Shown: positions 25,239-34,190, counted from the stretch's first letter. The stretch is DNA of 64,000 bases from UBA6107 sp034430175 (GCA_034430175.1 DAOUFI010000001.1:62001-126000), one strand, 5' to 3'. Translations and numbers: made by a program. Notes: generated from the sequence alone by a model not told the origin.

Positions 25239-25790
25239 CTAGTTGGGCAGTTTGATCGAGGCAATGTAGGGCAGGTTGCGCCCTTTTTCGTCGTAATCCA
25301 GACCATAACCGACCACGAAATAGTCGGGGATACTGAAGCCCAGATAATCGATGGCGATATCCACTTTATGGCGTTCAGGCTTATCCAGCAGAGCGCAGGT
25401 CTTGAGGCTGCGCGGCTCGCGATCGAGCAGCAGCTTGCGCACGGTGCGGATGGTGTAGCCGGAATCGACGATGTCGTCGATGAGGATCACGTCCCAGCCG
25501 CGGATGTTGGTTTTATGGTCGGCATCAATGCGCACGAATCCACTCGACTCGGATTTGTTGTAGGAGGAAATGGACATGAAATCCATGGTGATCGGACGGC
25601 GTATCTCTCGCATCAGGTCGGTGATGAATACGACGCTGCCGCGCAAGAGCCCGAGCAGCAGAAGTTTGTCTGAGTCGGCATAGTCGCTGGTAATGCGCTG
25701 CCCAAGTTCCTTGATGCGGGTGTCGATGTCCTGCTTGGAAATAATCACATGCTCAATAAAATCGTACGGAAAATGATCCGGAGGGTTCAT
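25239..25790 (-). CDS. hpt: Hypoxanthine phosphoribosyltransferase
   Basis: 183 residues. The PRPP motif VILIDDIVDSGYTIR lies at 101-115, with the flexible loop region (SSYNKSESSG) before it and LLRGSVVFITDL near residue 48. It converts hypoxanthine or guanine plus PRPP to IMP or GMP. First gene of hpt-purA-purB; the IMP it makes feeds PurA. The ATG ending at 25790 fits homologues; another ATG twelve bases upstream is out of frame. Confidence 0.95.
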   Translation of the reverse strand: MNPPDHFPYDFIEHVIISKQDIDTRIKELGQRITSDYADSDKLLLLGLLRGSVVFITDLMREIRRPITMDFMSISSYNKSESSGFVRIDADHKTNIRGWDVILIDDIVDSGYTIRTVRKLLLDREPRSLKTCALLDKPERHKVDIAIDYLGFSIPDYFVVGYGLDYDEKGRNLPYIASIKLPN

Positions 25791-25840
25791 CGAATTCGTC
25801 CATTCTTTTTAGTTGTCTAGATAACACGAACGCATAATTA

Positions 25841-25880
25841 TAAACTCGAAACAGATTTTTTACGGACTGTTTCGAGTTTA
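25841..25880. terminator. 14-bp inverted repeat between the 25909 gene and hpt
   Basis: TAAACTCGAAACAG and CTGTTTCGAGTTTA are perfect arms around 12 bases. On the plus strand CGTTTTTCG follows; on the minus strand TATAAT follows, which may also be the -10 of the hpt operon. It probably ends the upstream membrane-protein transcript. Confidence 0.5.
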
Positions 25881-25908
25881 CGTTTTTCGAAACTTGGTAA
25901 AAGGTCAA

Positions 25909-26652
25909 TCAGGCAATTTCTTTTCGCATCTTCATCACAATGAAACTGACCACCAGGCCGGCGATAATGTTGAAAAATACAAAACCGTAAAGTCGTAGAA
26001 AAATATCATTTGCCGATGTAGTCCCGGACCAATGATAGATGCTGCTGTCTTCCAAAAGGATGAATTTTGTATTGCTCCGGCCATCAGCGGCGCAGTAAGC
26101 GGTTGAAAGACTGTCTACTACCTTGCCGGGCAGAGCGGGTGTAGAAAATTCGCCAACCTCACACTCTGGGCTATTGGTTGCTTCAGATGCGCCGAATTCT
26201 TTTTGGACCCAAATGCATTCCACGGCATTTTGGCATTCGTACACATATGTATTCCCCGAAACTCCCTTGACATAGAGGTTGTCGCCATGGAGCCAGGCCT
26301 GGTCCGAATGGATGAATCCGCTGATCTGTTCCGGCGGTTGAACCAGTTTTTCCCAGTTGCCGATAGGGAGCCACGTGGAAAGGAGCAAAGTTAGAAAGGC
26401 GAGCCCGATCCCAAGCAAAGGGAAGAGCAGGAATTGGAGCACTGTCAGCCCTCGTTTGGAACGGGGATATTTTGCGAAGATCAATCCAGCCAGGGTGAGA
26501 ACAACCCCGGAGACGATCAGCGCTTCTACCTGCACCCAAACGCTAGAACGGAGATCGTTGGTGATAAAGAATTGCGTGATGTACGCACCAATGGCAGAAA
26601 TCAGCCCTGCCCACACGAACAGGATCAACCCTTTTTTATAGCCTGCTTTCAT
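25909..26652 (-). CDS. Membrane protein with an extracellular loop domain, unknown function
   Basis: 247 residues. Three helices lie in the first 100 residues (about 8-28, 42-60, 74-95) and one at the C-terminus (about 218-240), with a Cys-containing domain of 110 residues between (YVYECQNAVECIW, PECEVGEF, TAYCAADGR), likely outside the cell and disulfide-linked. The ATG ending at 26652 has GGGAGGGAAG before it, better than the ATG seven codons upstream. No known family. Confidence 0.65.
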   Translation of the reverse strand: MKAGYKKGLILFVWAGLISAIGAYITQFFITNDLRSSVWVQVEALIVSGVVLTLAGLIFAKYPRSKRGLTVLQFLLFPLLGIGLAFLTLLLSTWLPIGNWEKLVQPPEQISGFIHSDQAWLHGDNLYVKGVSGNTYVYECQNAVECIWVQKEFGASEATNSPECEVGEFSTPALPGKVVDSLSTAYCAADGRSNTKFILLEDSSIYHWSGTTSANDIFLRLYGFVFFNIIAGLVVSFIVMKMRKEIA

Positions 26653-26707
26653 GACTTCCCTCCCGAGTGGCAATTGTGACCAGCGAACAAAGACCTTATA
26701 GATTTGA

Positions 26708-27046
26708 CTAGATGGAAGTTAAAAAGAAAAAGAGAACGAGGAGCGCGGTCAATCCAGGCAGAAGCGCGGCCCAAACCACCCAGGAACGCTCGGTCTTCTT
26801 GATGAGGGTAATCAGTGCCAGGATGGCTCCTGCCAGTCCAACGAGCATGAGAACGACTTCGACGACCACCATGATTGTGAGCCAGGGTTGTTCGAAAGAG
26901 TATTTCGTACCTATCAGCGACATTTCAATGGTGTAGAGCACCATGTGACCCAACCCAAGCCCCATGGCCCACCAGCCCATTTTTGTCACCGGAAGCTGCT
27001 TAAATTTTGGTTCGGAATTAGACAAAACCTCTCTTTGTTTTTTCAA
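26708..27046 (-). CDS. Three-helix membrane protein with a decayed paralogue nearby
   Basis: 112 residues; basic N-terminus, then helices at about 24-42, 55-80 and 90-110. The block LITLIKKTERSWVVW is shared with the broken gene at 28.1-28.5 kb, so it had a local duplicate. The start is TTG with AAGGAG at six bases. Unknown function; it follows other small membrane proteins on this strand. Confidence 0.6.
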   Translation of the reverse strand: MKKQREVLSNSEPKFKQLPVTKMGWWAMGLGLGHMVLYTIEMSLIGTKYSFEQPWLTIMVVVEVVLMLVGLAGAILALITLIKKTERSWVVWAALLPGLTALLVLFFFLTSI

Positions 27047-27116
27047 TGGAAACTCCTTGACAATTGCGTATAATTATTTCTTTCAACTTTGGTTTGACGA
27101 TTAATGGGATTTTAAT

Positions 27117-28046
27117 CTACTGATTCCAAACACACCAGACAGGCATGGAATCTTTACTGTAGTTGTCGGTGATGCGCTGCCGATTCTCTCCATTGGAATC
27201 AATTATAAATACTTCATAGTCCTGATCTTCATCAGAGACATAGACAATCCACTTGCCGTCTGGTGACCAGGCGGCCTGGAATTCGTTGGCTTTTGATGTC
27301 GTCAGGGCATTTGGATCACTTCCATCGGCATTCATCAGGTACAAGTTCCAATCCCCGTCACGGTCAGATACGAATAATATCTTCTTGCCGTCAGGGGACC
27401 AGTTCGGATAACCGTCAAAACCGGAATTATTGGTAAGTTTCACGATATTGGATCCATCTTTATCCATTACATACACTTCAGAATCGCCGTCTTCGTCTGA
27501 GGCATAGGCGATCTTTCGTCCATCAGGAGACCACCTGGGTACCCAGTAGGAGGTATTTGAATTCATCAAACGTGCGAGATCTGTGCCATCGGCATTCATC
27601 ACGTAGATATCGTATGTGCAAGAAATGCTGGTCTCATCGCATTTTCGTATGGCTGATGCCACAATGTCTTTTTCGTTTGGTGACCAATCGGGATAGGCGA
27701 TCCAAAGGTACCTGTCCTGATAAATCTTCTGGATGTCATTTCCTTTGGTATCCATTGAGTAAAGATCAGATCTTTCGCTGTCTTTCTGTGTTCTGACAAA
27801 ACCGATCCTTTTGGATTTATTCAGGCAGGTCGGGTCCTGGTCTTCCACTGAGTTATTGGTCAGACGCACAAGGGTTTGAGTGGACAGATTGTAGGAAAAG
27901 AGGTCATCGCTGCCGTTCTTGTCGTTCATGAAAATGATGGTCCCCCGCGGTTTGTCTGATCCGGGGATGAACGCGGTAAGCGAGCAGGCCACAGATGAAA
28001 CCAACAGGCAAGAAATGATCACAAGCAATCGAAGGCGAAATTTCAT
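27117..28046 (-). CDS. TolB-like beta-propeller lipoprotein
   Basis: 309 residues. The signal peptide ends in VSSVAC, giving a lipidated Cys near residue 20. At least five blades of the PD40/WD40-like type repeat the pattern WSPDGKKI then DxDGDxxxYxMxxDGSxxxxLT, as in RWSPDGRKIAYASDEDGD and NWSPDGKKILFVSDRDGD. Such propellers bind peptides or glycans outside the cell. Start at the ATG ending at 28046 with GGAGGGG; the open frame upstream of it belongs to the pseudogene behind it, not to this protein. Confidence 0.85.
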   Translation of the reverse strand: MKFRLRLLVIISCLLVSSVACSLTAFIPGSDKPRGTIIFMNDKNGSDDLFSYNLSTQTLVRLTNNSVEDQDPTCLNKSKRIGFVRTQKDSERSDLYSMDTKGNDIQKIYQDRYLWIAYPDWSPNEKDIVASAIRKCDETSISCTYDIYVMNADGTDLARLMNSNTSYWVPRWSPDGRKIAYASDEDGDSEVYVMDKDGSNIVKLTNNSGFDGYPNWSPDGKKILFVSDRDGDWNLYLMNADGSDPNALTTSKANEFQAAWSPDGKWIVYVSDEDQDYEVFIIDSNGENRQRITDNYSKDSMPVWCVWNQ

Positions 28047-28109
28047 CACCCCTCCATTTTGTAGACAGTGATATGCGGTTATAGCAAGAACTCTATGATC
28101 TGAATTATA

Positions 28110-28456
28110 CAGAAAATCTGCCAACCGGGTTAAATAAGGGAAAACGAGTTCGCCAATAAACTGAAAGAGGCTGAAAGCTCCCAGTAGTAGAGAAAGCAAA
28201 ACTGCCCAGGAACGTTCACGTTTTTTAGGATAGCAATTAGATCTGTGACCCCGGCGGCCAGTCCGAGCGCAAGCATGATAAAACCGAAACCCATCGCAAC
28301 CGCCCAGGGTGATTCGGTCAGCGAAGAACGGATATTTATGAACACCATGATGACAATATTAAACGCCAGGTAGCTCAGCGCAAGGCCAACCGCTCACTTT
28401 CCCAACTTTGACTTGGTATGCTGCCAGAAGAGCGGCTTTTCTTTACCTAAAAGAAC
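28110..28456 (-). pseudogene. Paralogue of the 26708 membrane protein, broken by TGA and a frameshift
   Basis: Reading from 28456 the frame gives LGKEKPLFWQHTKSKLGK, then TGA (28394-28396) where the intact paralogue has Trp, then AVGLALSYLAFNIVIMVF. In a run of six T bases (28221-28226; A bases on the coding strand) one base is missing, so LKKRERSWAVLLSLLLGAF continues in another frame and runs into the lipoprotein gene. A good AAGGAGG remains upstream. The shared KKxERSW block and helix order identify the paralogue. Confidence 0.75.
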
Positions 28457-28526
28457 CTCCTTCTAGAAGGAAACTGGCATCCACACACAAAATAGCACGG
28501 AATGAGGGACAATTCAAATTACGGGT

Positions 28527-30089
28527 TCAATGTTTTACCGGGATGCCGCTCATAATGTATTCAGCTAGCGCTGTGATCGTTAGGGCTGGATTGGCATTCA
28601 GGTTCACCGGAACAACCGAACCGTCTGCCACGTATAGACCGGGGTAGCCGAAGACGCGCCCTTGCTGATCTACCACGCCTTCGCTGGCGTTGCGGCCCAT
28701 CACACAACCGCCGAGGATATGGGCGGTGGTGGGTGCGTCCATCAATACTTCGAACCAGCTTCCCTTGGGATACCCTTTCATTTTCTTTGCCATGGCACGG
28801 GTGACCTGGTTGGCGATTGGAATATACGAAGGGATACGTTCGCTTTCAGGTGGCAGCTCCGAGGCTAATCCTAGATGGGTGCGGTGCAGACGCAAATAGT
28901 TTTCGGTGGATTGCATGACCAGAATCACCGAGGTACGTGCGCTCTGGCCGGGGATCCACAGACCGCGCAGGAACTGGTACGGGTGGCTCAGGATGTTCCC
29001 AAGGAACCGTAACACACGAGGAATTTTTCCTCCACCATCAGTGAGCACCGTGGCAATGGCATATAAAAGGTCAGATCCCTTGTTGTAGCGGACGATTTCA
29101 ATGTGGGTGTTCTTGTCGGGATAGATTCCCGAGGTAATGGCGATGTGATCATTCCATTTGAGAGTGTGGTCACGTGAATCGACGCCAAGGATGGCTTCGG
29201 AGTTCGTGCGAGTGAAGTCTCCCAAGCGTTCAGAAAGTGCCGGCAACGAACCAGACTGTTTGCATTTGAAGAGCAGATCGACCGTACCCATCACTCCGCC
29301 ACTTAAGACGACATTATGTGCGTTAAGTATGCGGGTCTGCCGGAAGAGTCCATGTGAGGTGCGGACAGTGATAGAATAACCCTCACTTGTTAATGGACGA
29401 ATATCAGTCGCCTCACTCTCTGGGAAGATACGCACTCCCAGTTTTTCGGCAAGGTAGAGATAATTCTTGTCGAGGGTATTCTTGGCACCGTTCGGGCACC
29501 CGATCATACAGGCTCCGCATAATTTGCAGCCGGTGCGGTCCGGTCCTTCACCGTTAAAAAAAGGGTCGGCAACGGTTTTCTCGGGTTCCCCGAAGAAAAC
29601 CCCCACCGGGTTGACATGAAAGGTATCCTCGCCGCGCAGCTCGATGCCAACTTCCTGCAGGACGCGATCTGCATTACCCACACTGGGACACTTCACAGCG
29701 CCAAGCATACGTTGAGCTTCCTTATAATGAGGCATCAGCTTCTTTTTCCAATCCCCTTCACCCCATTCGGGCTTGGCAAAAATCTCGTCATCAGGAACGA
29801 TCAACTGGTTGGCATAGACCAAGCTGCCGCCACCCACCCCAACACCATGTAGCACCAACACGTGGCGTAGCAAGGTCAGTGCCTGGATACCGATCAGTCC
29901 AAGCTTGGGCATCCATACAGAGCGACGCAGATGCCAGTTAGTGGGAGGAAAATCTTGCGATTGGTAGCGTTTGCCTTTTTCGAGTACGGCCACCCGATAG
30001 CCTTTCTGAGCCAAACGTAAGGCTGAAACTGAACCACCAAAGCCCGAACCGATAATCACAAAATCGAAGTTAGAATTTTCTTCCTGCAT
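28527..30089 (-). CDS. GMC-family FAD oxidoreductase with ferredoxin-type cysteine motif (cholesterol-oxidase-like)
   Basis: 520-residue flavoprotein. FAD-binding IIGSGFGGSVSALRLA (GxGxxG at 14-19), HGVGVGGGSLVYAN near 81-95, and the C-terminal TAHILGGCVMG plus YVADGSVVPVNLNANPALTI are GMC signatures. C188, C191, C194 and C198 (CxxCxxCxxxCP) form a motif that could hold a [4Fe-4S] cluster, as in related anaerobe enzymes. It probably oxidises a sterol, hopanoid or other hydrophobic alcohol. GGAGGG precedes the ATG. Divergent from an SDR gene that could act on the same type of substrate. Confidence 0.88.
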   Translation of the reverse strand: MQEENSNFDFVIIGSGFGGSVSALRLAQKGYRVAVLEKGKRYQSQDFPPTNWHLRRSVWMPKLGLIGIQALTLLRHVLVLHGVGVGGGSLVYANQLIVPDDEIFAKPEWGEGDWKKKLMPHYKEAQRMLGAVKCPSVGNADRVLQEVGIELRGEDTFHVNPVGVFFGEPEKTVADPFFNGEGPDRTGCKLCGACMIGCPNGAKNTLDKNYLYLAEKLGVRIFPESEATDIRPLTSEGYSITVRTSHGLFRQTRILNAHNVVLSGGVMGTVDLLFKCKQSGSLPALSERLGDFTRTNSEAILGVDSRDHTLKWNDHIAITSGIYPDKNTHIEIVRYNKGSDLLYAIATVLTDGGGKIPRVLRFLGNILSHPYQFLRGLWIPGQSARTSVILVMQSTENYLRLHRTHLGLASELPPESERIPSYIPIANQVTRAMAKKMKGYPKGSWFEVLMDAPTTAHILGGCVMGRNASEGVVDQQGRVFGYPGLYVADGSVVPVNLNANPALTITALAEYIMSGIPVKH

Positions 30090-30242
30090 ATTCCCTCCGG
30101 ACCGGAGTAATTTCTATATAAGCAATTAAACCCGCAAGATAATGATGGTTACGCTGAAAAAGGCTACGATAACAGCTGCAAAGTAACTTTTTAGGTGAAA
30201 AAAGGTTTAAGTAATATCTAAACTTTTCAGGGAGAGTATCAA

Positions 30243-31052
30243 ATGCCCAGTCATTTTTTCGAAAATCATACAGTGATCATCACCGGAGCCTCAAGTGGGA
30301 TCGGTCGTGAGATGGCACTGCAACTGGCTGATCAGGGAGCACGGCTGGTGTTGGCAGCGCGCCAGGCTGATAAACTGGTTGAGCTGAGCATGATCTGCCG
30401 CAGCCGTGGAGGACAGGCATTTGCTGTTCCCACCGATGTTTCCGACCCCAAACAGTGCCAATCACTGATCGAAATGACGGTAAAAACCTATGGCGCGATC
30501 GATATGCTAGTCAACAATGCTGGCATTACCATGTGGGCGAAATTCGATGAGATCACCGACCTGACGATCTTCGAAAAACTGATGAAGGTCAATTATCTGG
30601 GCAGCGTTTATTGCACCTATTTTGCGCTACCATATCTCAAGCAATCGCAAGGGCGCATCCTGGCCGTATCGAGTCTCACTGGAAAAGGTGGTGTCCCCAC
30701 CCGCACAGGTTATGCGGCCACCAAGCATGCCATGGCTGGTTTCTTCGATTCATTAAGGGTTGAGTTGAAGGAAACGGGCGTGAGCGTGACCGTGGTTTAT
30801 CCCGGTTTTGTGGACACCGGGGTTCAGGCACGTGGTTTTGGCGCGGACGGCATGCCACTTGGCGTTAACCCGCTGCAGGTTGATAAAGTGATGACCGCGG
30901 CTGAATGTGCCCGTATTTCATTGTGGGCGGCAGCCGAACGAAGACGTGAGGAAGTGATGACCCTGCGCGGTAAGCTGGGTCAGTGGATCAAGCTGATCGC
31001 GCCCGGATTGGTGGATAAAATTGCCAGCCAGGCCATCGAACAGGGAAAATGA
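30243..31052 (+). CDS. Short-chain dehydrogenase/reductase
   Basis: 269 residues. TGASSGIG at 14-21, NNAG in the middle (VNNAGITMW), catalytic Ser in AVSSLTGKGG, and YxxxK as YAATKHA are all intact. The KxxPGFVDTGVQ loop and a C-terminal helix resemble membrane-associated ketone reductases of the 17-beta-HSD type. GGGAGAG precedes the ATG. It starts 150 bp from the divergent GMC gene, so a shared hydrophobic-substrate pathway is plausible but inferred. Confidence 0.9.
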   Translation: MPSHFFENHTVIITGASSGIGREMALQLADQGARLVLAARQADKLVELSMICRSRGGQAFAVPTDVSDPKQCQSLIEMTVKTYGAIDMLVNNAGITMWAKFDEITDLTIFEKLMKVNYLGSVYCTYFALPYLKQSQGRILAVSSLTGKGGVPTRTGYAATKHAMAGFFDSLRVELKETGVSVTVVYPGFVDTGVQARGFGADGMPLGVNPLQVDKVMTAAECARISLWAAAERRREEVMTLRGKLGQWIKLIAPGLVDKIASQAIEQGK

Positions 31053-31061
31053 CACAGGTCA

Positions 31062-31710
31062 TTAATCGGTTTTTTGATCCCTCACCATTTTCCAGACAAT
31101 AATGAACAGCCAAATCATGAACAGCACTAGCGCGGTACGCCGGATGAGCCCGAACCAGCCATAGAAGGTCACCTGCAGCGCGGGCGACTTTGACGTCACT
31201 GTGAAGGAGATGCAGGTAATCGTCAGGAAGACCACCGAGGCGAGTGTCCAACCGTACATGGAACGCCATCTAGAGTCATTCTTGAAGGCGCGCAAAAAAG
31301 TGTGCGGGATGATGGCCATGATTAAGAAGATAATCCCCCCGGCGATGCCATGGATCAATCTATGGACGGTGCTTTGCGCGGTGGGAGTGCCAGCCGGCTC
31401 CATCACAAACATGCCCGAGATGATGTAGAGTCAGGCGATAATGGTCAGTAGAGTGATGCCACTGTGGGTGTTATTATTACCCTTGAACTCGTCAGCCAAT
31501 CCACGGGAGAAAATGAACAGCAACAGTCCGAGCACAATGAAGTTTGCTGCCTGGATCCAGCCGAGCGGACCGAGCAACAATGCGCTGATGTACCTACTGC
31601 GGTGATTGTTTCCCGCACAATTGGTCTTCGAAAGTAAAGACAAACACTAACAAAGTCGGGGTGATCATCCCGGTGATAGTGGCGATTCCTTTAAATTTCC
31701 CATTAACCAT
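31062..31710 (-). pseudogene. DUF998-family membrane protein, broken by a frameshift and TGA
   Basis: From the ATG ending at 31710 the frame gives GIATITGMITPTLLVFVFTF and breaks near 31597. In another frame RYISALLLGPLGWIQAANF continues the DUF998 pattern to IIA, then TGA (31431-31433), then LYIISGMFVMEPAGTPTAQS and VHRLIHGIAGGIIFL to the end at 31062. Joined, this is a six-helix DUF998 protein of about 215 residues. Two independent lesions make it non-functional. Confidence 0.8.
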
Positions 31711-31729
31711 TAGCCGTTCCCTAAAACTT

Positions 31730-32101
31730 TTAATTCTTTCGGGTTTTGGCTTTTTGCGTGTTTTCGTTCACACGAAATTTGACGATGCGTGCGATCAGGT
31801 CTAGTGGCAACGGTTCGGTGAGCGATAGTTGAATGGTACCTTTGCCGCCTGGGTACTTGTCCAATTCTGAGCCAAATGCGGTGCGGCCGCTGCCGGTGGG
31901 AAAAAAGCTCAAATGGTCCTTAAAAGCAGCGAAGTAGACGAGCACTCCGTTTTGGTCAAAAGCCGGCATGCCGTAGCTGATCTTCTCTCTAGCATCGGGT
32001 GCGGCAGACTTGATCGCAGCACGGATTTCCTGCAGTTTGGTTTGAATCTCGGGTGGAAACTGCGCGATATATTCTTCGGTGGTGGCAAGAGTCGATTTCA
32101 T
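31730..32101 (-). CDS. DUF1801 (YdhG/iron-chaperone-like) protein
   Basis: 123 residues. EEYIAQFPPEIQTKLQEIRA, KISYGMPAFDQNG and FAAFKDHLSFFPTGSG are the conserved DUF1801 blocks, found in frataxin-like iron-binding and related small proteins. A Lys-rich tail (KAKTRKN) ends it. Start context is poor: AGGAAA lies more than 12 bases away. It is intact although its neighbours on both sides are pseudogenes. Confidence 0.85.
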   Translation of the reverse strand: MKSTLATTEEYIAQFPPEIQTKLQEIRAAIKSAAPDAREKISYGMPAFDQNGVLVYFAAFKDHLSFFPTGSGRTAFGSELDKYPGGKGTIQLSLTEPLPLDLIARIVKFRVNENTQKAKTRKN

Positions 32102-32125
32102 AATAATGATTTATTTCCTGGATAG

Positions 32126-32505
32126 CTAACCCCGGTTGTGGCCGGAAGATTCATATTGACTTCGTTCCAACATCCCCACGCCCCGCAGGTTATTGGTGAG
32201 CATCAACACAAAAATAGCGATCGTGCCCAACCCGGCAGCCAGATCGCTGACCATCATCATTAATTTGCCGTTGTAGCGGTCCACTATCACCCTGGCCAGT
32301 GGGATGATGAGTAAATAGGGCAGGTGAAAGTCGTCTGCCCTATGCCAAGCGAAGTGGCACTGATGGTCTGCTGGCAAACCCAGATCGACAGACCAAACAC
32401 AATTATGCTCGATGCCAGGATGGAAATCGCCTGACCGACCAGGACGATGGTCAGACCAAGCATACCCGAAGGCAGTTTGGAGGATGGTTGCCTTGAGAAT
32501 CTCAT
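32126..32505 (-). pseudogene. MFS transporter remnant (N-terminal quarter, frameshifted)
   Basis: Two overlapping frames together read GLTIVLVGQAISILASSIIV and FGLSIWVCQQTISATSLGI, then, after a shift near 32340, PYLLIIPLARVIVDRYNGK and LMMMVSDLAAGLGTIAIFVL. This is the first 105 residues of a macrolide-efflux-type MFS protein (compare the intact exporter at 52.8 kb). The last three-quarters are gone; DUF1801 starts where the transporter would continue. Confidence 0.75.
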
Positions 32506-32634
32506 GGAAAACCGAAAGAATTAGAAAATGGGGAATTTCCTAAAAAGAATTATGGTACGAATGCCATTCATCAGGAGAGTTATCTAGAATGTTCTTTTCC
32601 CTCTGTAAACCCTTCTGTGTAAGGTTTACTCAGA

Positions 32635-32877
32635 TCAGAGTTTACCGTCGAAATACTTGCAGAACAATTCCTGCGATAAGGCGGCGGCTTCATCGCTCAA
32701 GATGAGCGTCGGGGTCTTTTCATTGGGGTCACTGATGTAACCCTTGCGGAAAAGACGGTCGAGAGCCTGCCTGTCCATCCCTTTCCAGGCCCGCGTGGCA
32801 TAAGCATCTCTCGAACTTGTGAGGAACAGTAGTGCCAGTACGATCTCATCCACTTTGTCGGTATTGTAGGTCAGCAT
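32635..32877 (-). CDS. DUF6429-like small protein
   Basis: 80 residues. The block YNTDKVDEIVLALLFLT then AWKGMDRQALDRLFRKGYIS and LSDEAAALSQELFCKYF matches the small winged-helix-like DUF6429 family often found near mobile elements. The ATG ending at 32877 agrees with homologues; the open frame extends 16 codons upstream but without a better start. It may be a DNA-binding remnant; function unknown. Confidence 0.7.
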   Translation of the reverse strand: MLTYNTDKVDEIVLALLFLTSSRDAYATRAWKGMDRQALDRLFRKGYISDPNEKTPTLILSDEAAALSQELFCKYFDGKL

Positions 32878-32978
32878 AAAGGTTTTCTCAATAAAAGGAT
32901 TCAGAAACAATCGTTCGTTTATCAATATTGATTTTTACACTATTTTTACGCAGACTGCAACTAAGAAATCATGTGAAT

Positions 32979-33518
32979 TCAGTGGCCGAAAAACCGCGGA
33001 ATGATGAATGGAGTGGACTTTTTATACGCCTCATATTCCTCACCAAAGCGCAAGGTCAGTTCCTTCTCCTCGATCTTTTTGATGTAGAGGATGAAAAGCC
33101 CGCTGAATAGGATCACCGCGAGCAGTGAGCAGATCGATCCTGCCAGGACGGCGCAGCCCAGGTACATGCAGATGGCTCCGAAACCCATCGGGTTGCGGCA
33201 ATACTTGAACACGCCGCGGATGAGCAGCTTCTGCGTGGCCATCACCGGGATGGGCGTACCCTGCGCCTTGAAGAGCTGCTGACCAATCGACCATACTGCA
33301 AAAAAAACGCCCACTGCCAACAGTGCCCAACCGATGATCTTGTTGGGCAGTCCGAAATACAGCGAGGGAAGGCCAAGCGTTTTATCCAGGCGTGGCAACA
33401 CATTGGTCAACAACCAGGGGAGCAGCCAGGCGAAGATGCTTCCGCCAACGATGATGGTCAACACCAGGCGTGCCCATAATGGAAAATTGATCGAAGCCCA
33501 TTTTTTAAAATTGTCCAT
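32979..33518 (-). CDS. Isoprenylcysteine carboxyl-methyltransferase family protein
   Basis: 179 residues, four helices. The C-terminal half has GVFKYCRNPMGFGAICMYLG (the RNPM variant of RHPM), then EEKELTLRFGEEYEAYKKS and PRFF, giving the SAM site of ICMT-type methyltransferases. Start at the ATG ending at 33518, with GGAGGG four bases before. This is the third member of the family in the window (others at 17.6 kb, broken, and 20.1 kb). Divergent from the nitroreductase gene. Confidence 0.85.
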   Translation of the reverse strand: MDNFKKWASINFPLWARLVLTIIVGGSIFAWLLPWLLTNVLPRLDKTLGLPSLYFGLPNKIIGWALLAVGVFFAVWSIGQQLFKAQGTPIPVMATQKLLIRGVFKYCRNPMGFGAICMYLGCAVLAGSICSLLAVILFSGLFILYIKKIEEKELTLRFGEEYEAYKKSTPFIIPRFFGH

Positions 33519-33617
33519 TTTACCCTCCGTGTTCATAGAAATATTATGCCACGAATTGCATTTTCTCCCGATATGCCTATAATTTCTTTTGAAGAAATCC
33601 ATTGAACGAGGACCCAA

Positions 33618-34175
33618 ATGACAAACGAAACAATCTGGGTGCTGCTCAACCGCCGCAGCATCCGCAAATACACGAAAGAACCAGTACGTGAAGAAGATTT
33701 ACAGGCGATCCTGCAGGCGGCCATCTACTCTCCCAGCGCCATGAACGGGCAGGAATGGCATTTCAGCGTGGTGCGCAGCGAGAAGATTCTGAAGAAACTG
33801 CAGATCACCATGAAAGAAAACATGCTCCGCTCCGGCGTGGAGCGGCTGGTGCAGCGCGCCTCAGAACCCGGCTTTGTGGGGTTTTTCGGCGCCCCGGTGC
33901 TGATATTCCTATCCGCGCCTGCGGAAGCGCACTCGGCGCAAATCGATTGCGGCATCGCCGTCGAGAACATCGCCATTGCTGCCGAAAGCCTGGGGCTGGG
34001 GTCATGCATCATGACCTCGTCCGAGCTGCTCTTTGCCGACGATAAAGACGGATCACTGGCCCGTGAACTGGGCTTCCCCGAAGGGTATAAACACGTATGC
34101 TCAATCGCGCTGGGCTACAAGGACGAGAATCCCCCCGCCAAAGAACGTCGGGAGGGATTGATTAATTATGTTTAA
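33618..34175 (+). CDS. Nitroreductase-family FMN protein
   Basis: 185 residues. LLNRRSIRKYTKEPVREEDL is the FMN phosphate-binding opening; SPSAMNGQEWHF is the next flavin contact; and GIAVENIAIAAESLGLGSC with the C-terminal IALGYKDENPPAKER complete the family pattern. It reduces quinones, nitro groups or similar with NAD(P)H. GAGG lies before the ATG. A 14-bp hairpin follows and ends both it and the convergent membrane gene. Confidence 0.9.
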   Translation: MTNETIWVLLNRRSIRKYTKEPVREEDLQAILQAAIYSPSAMNGQEWHFSVVRSEKILKKLQITMKENMLRSGVERLVQRASEPGFVGFFGAPVLIFLSAPAEAHSAQIDCGIAVENIAIAAESLGLGSCIMTSSELLFADDKDGSLARELGFPEGYKHVCSIALGYKDENPPAKERREGLINYV

Positions 34176-34190
34176 ATGATATTTAAAACA

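Noticed and set aside
28047..28199. N-terminal extension of the TolB-like lipoprotein by 51 residues
   Set aside because: This part belongs to the decayed membrane gene; it would hide the signal peptide, and a strong GGAGGGG stands before the ATG at 28046.
17204..32505. Stop-codon reassignment (TAG or TGA read as an amino acid)
   Set aside because: The same genes also carry frameshifts, both TAG and TGA are involved, and intact genes nearby end normally with all three stops.
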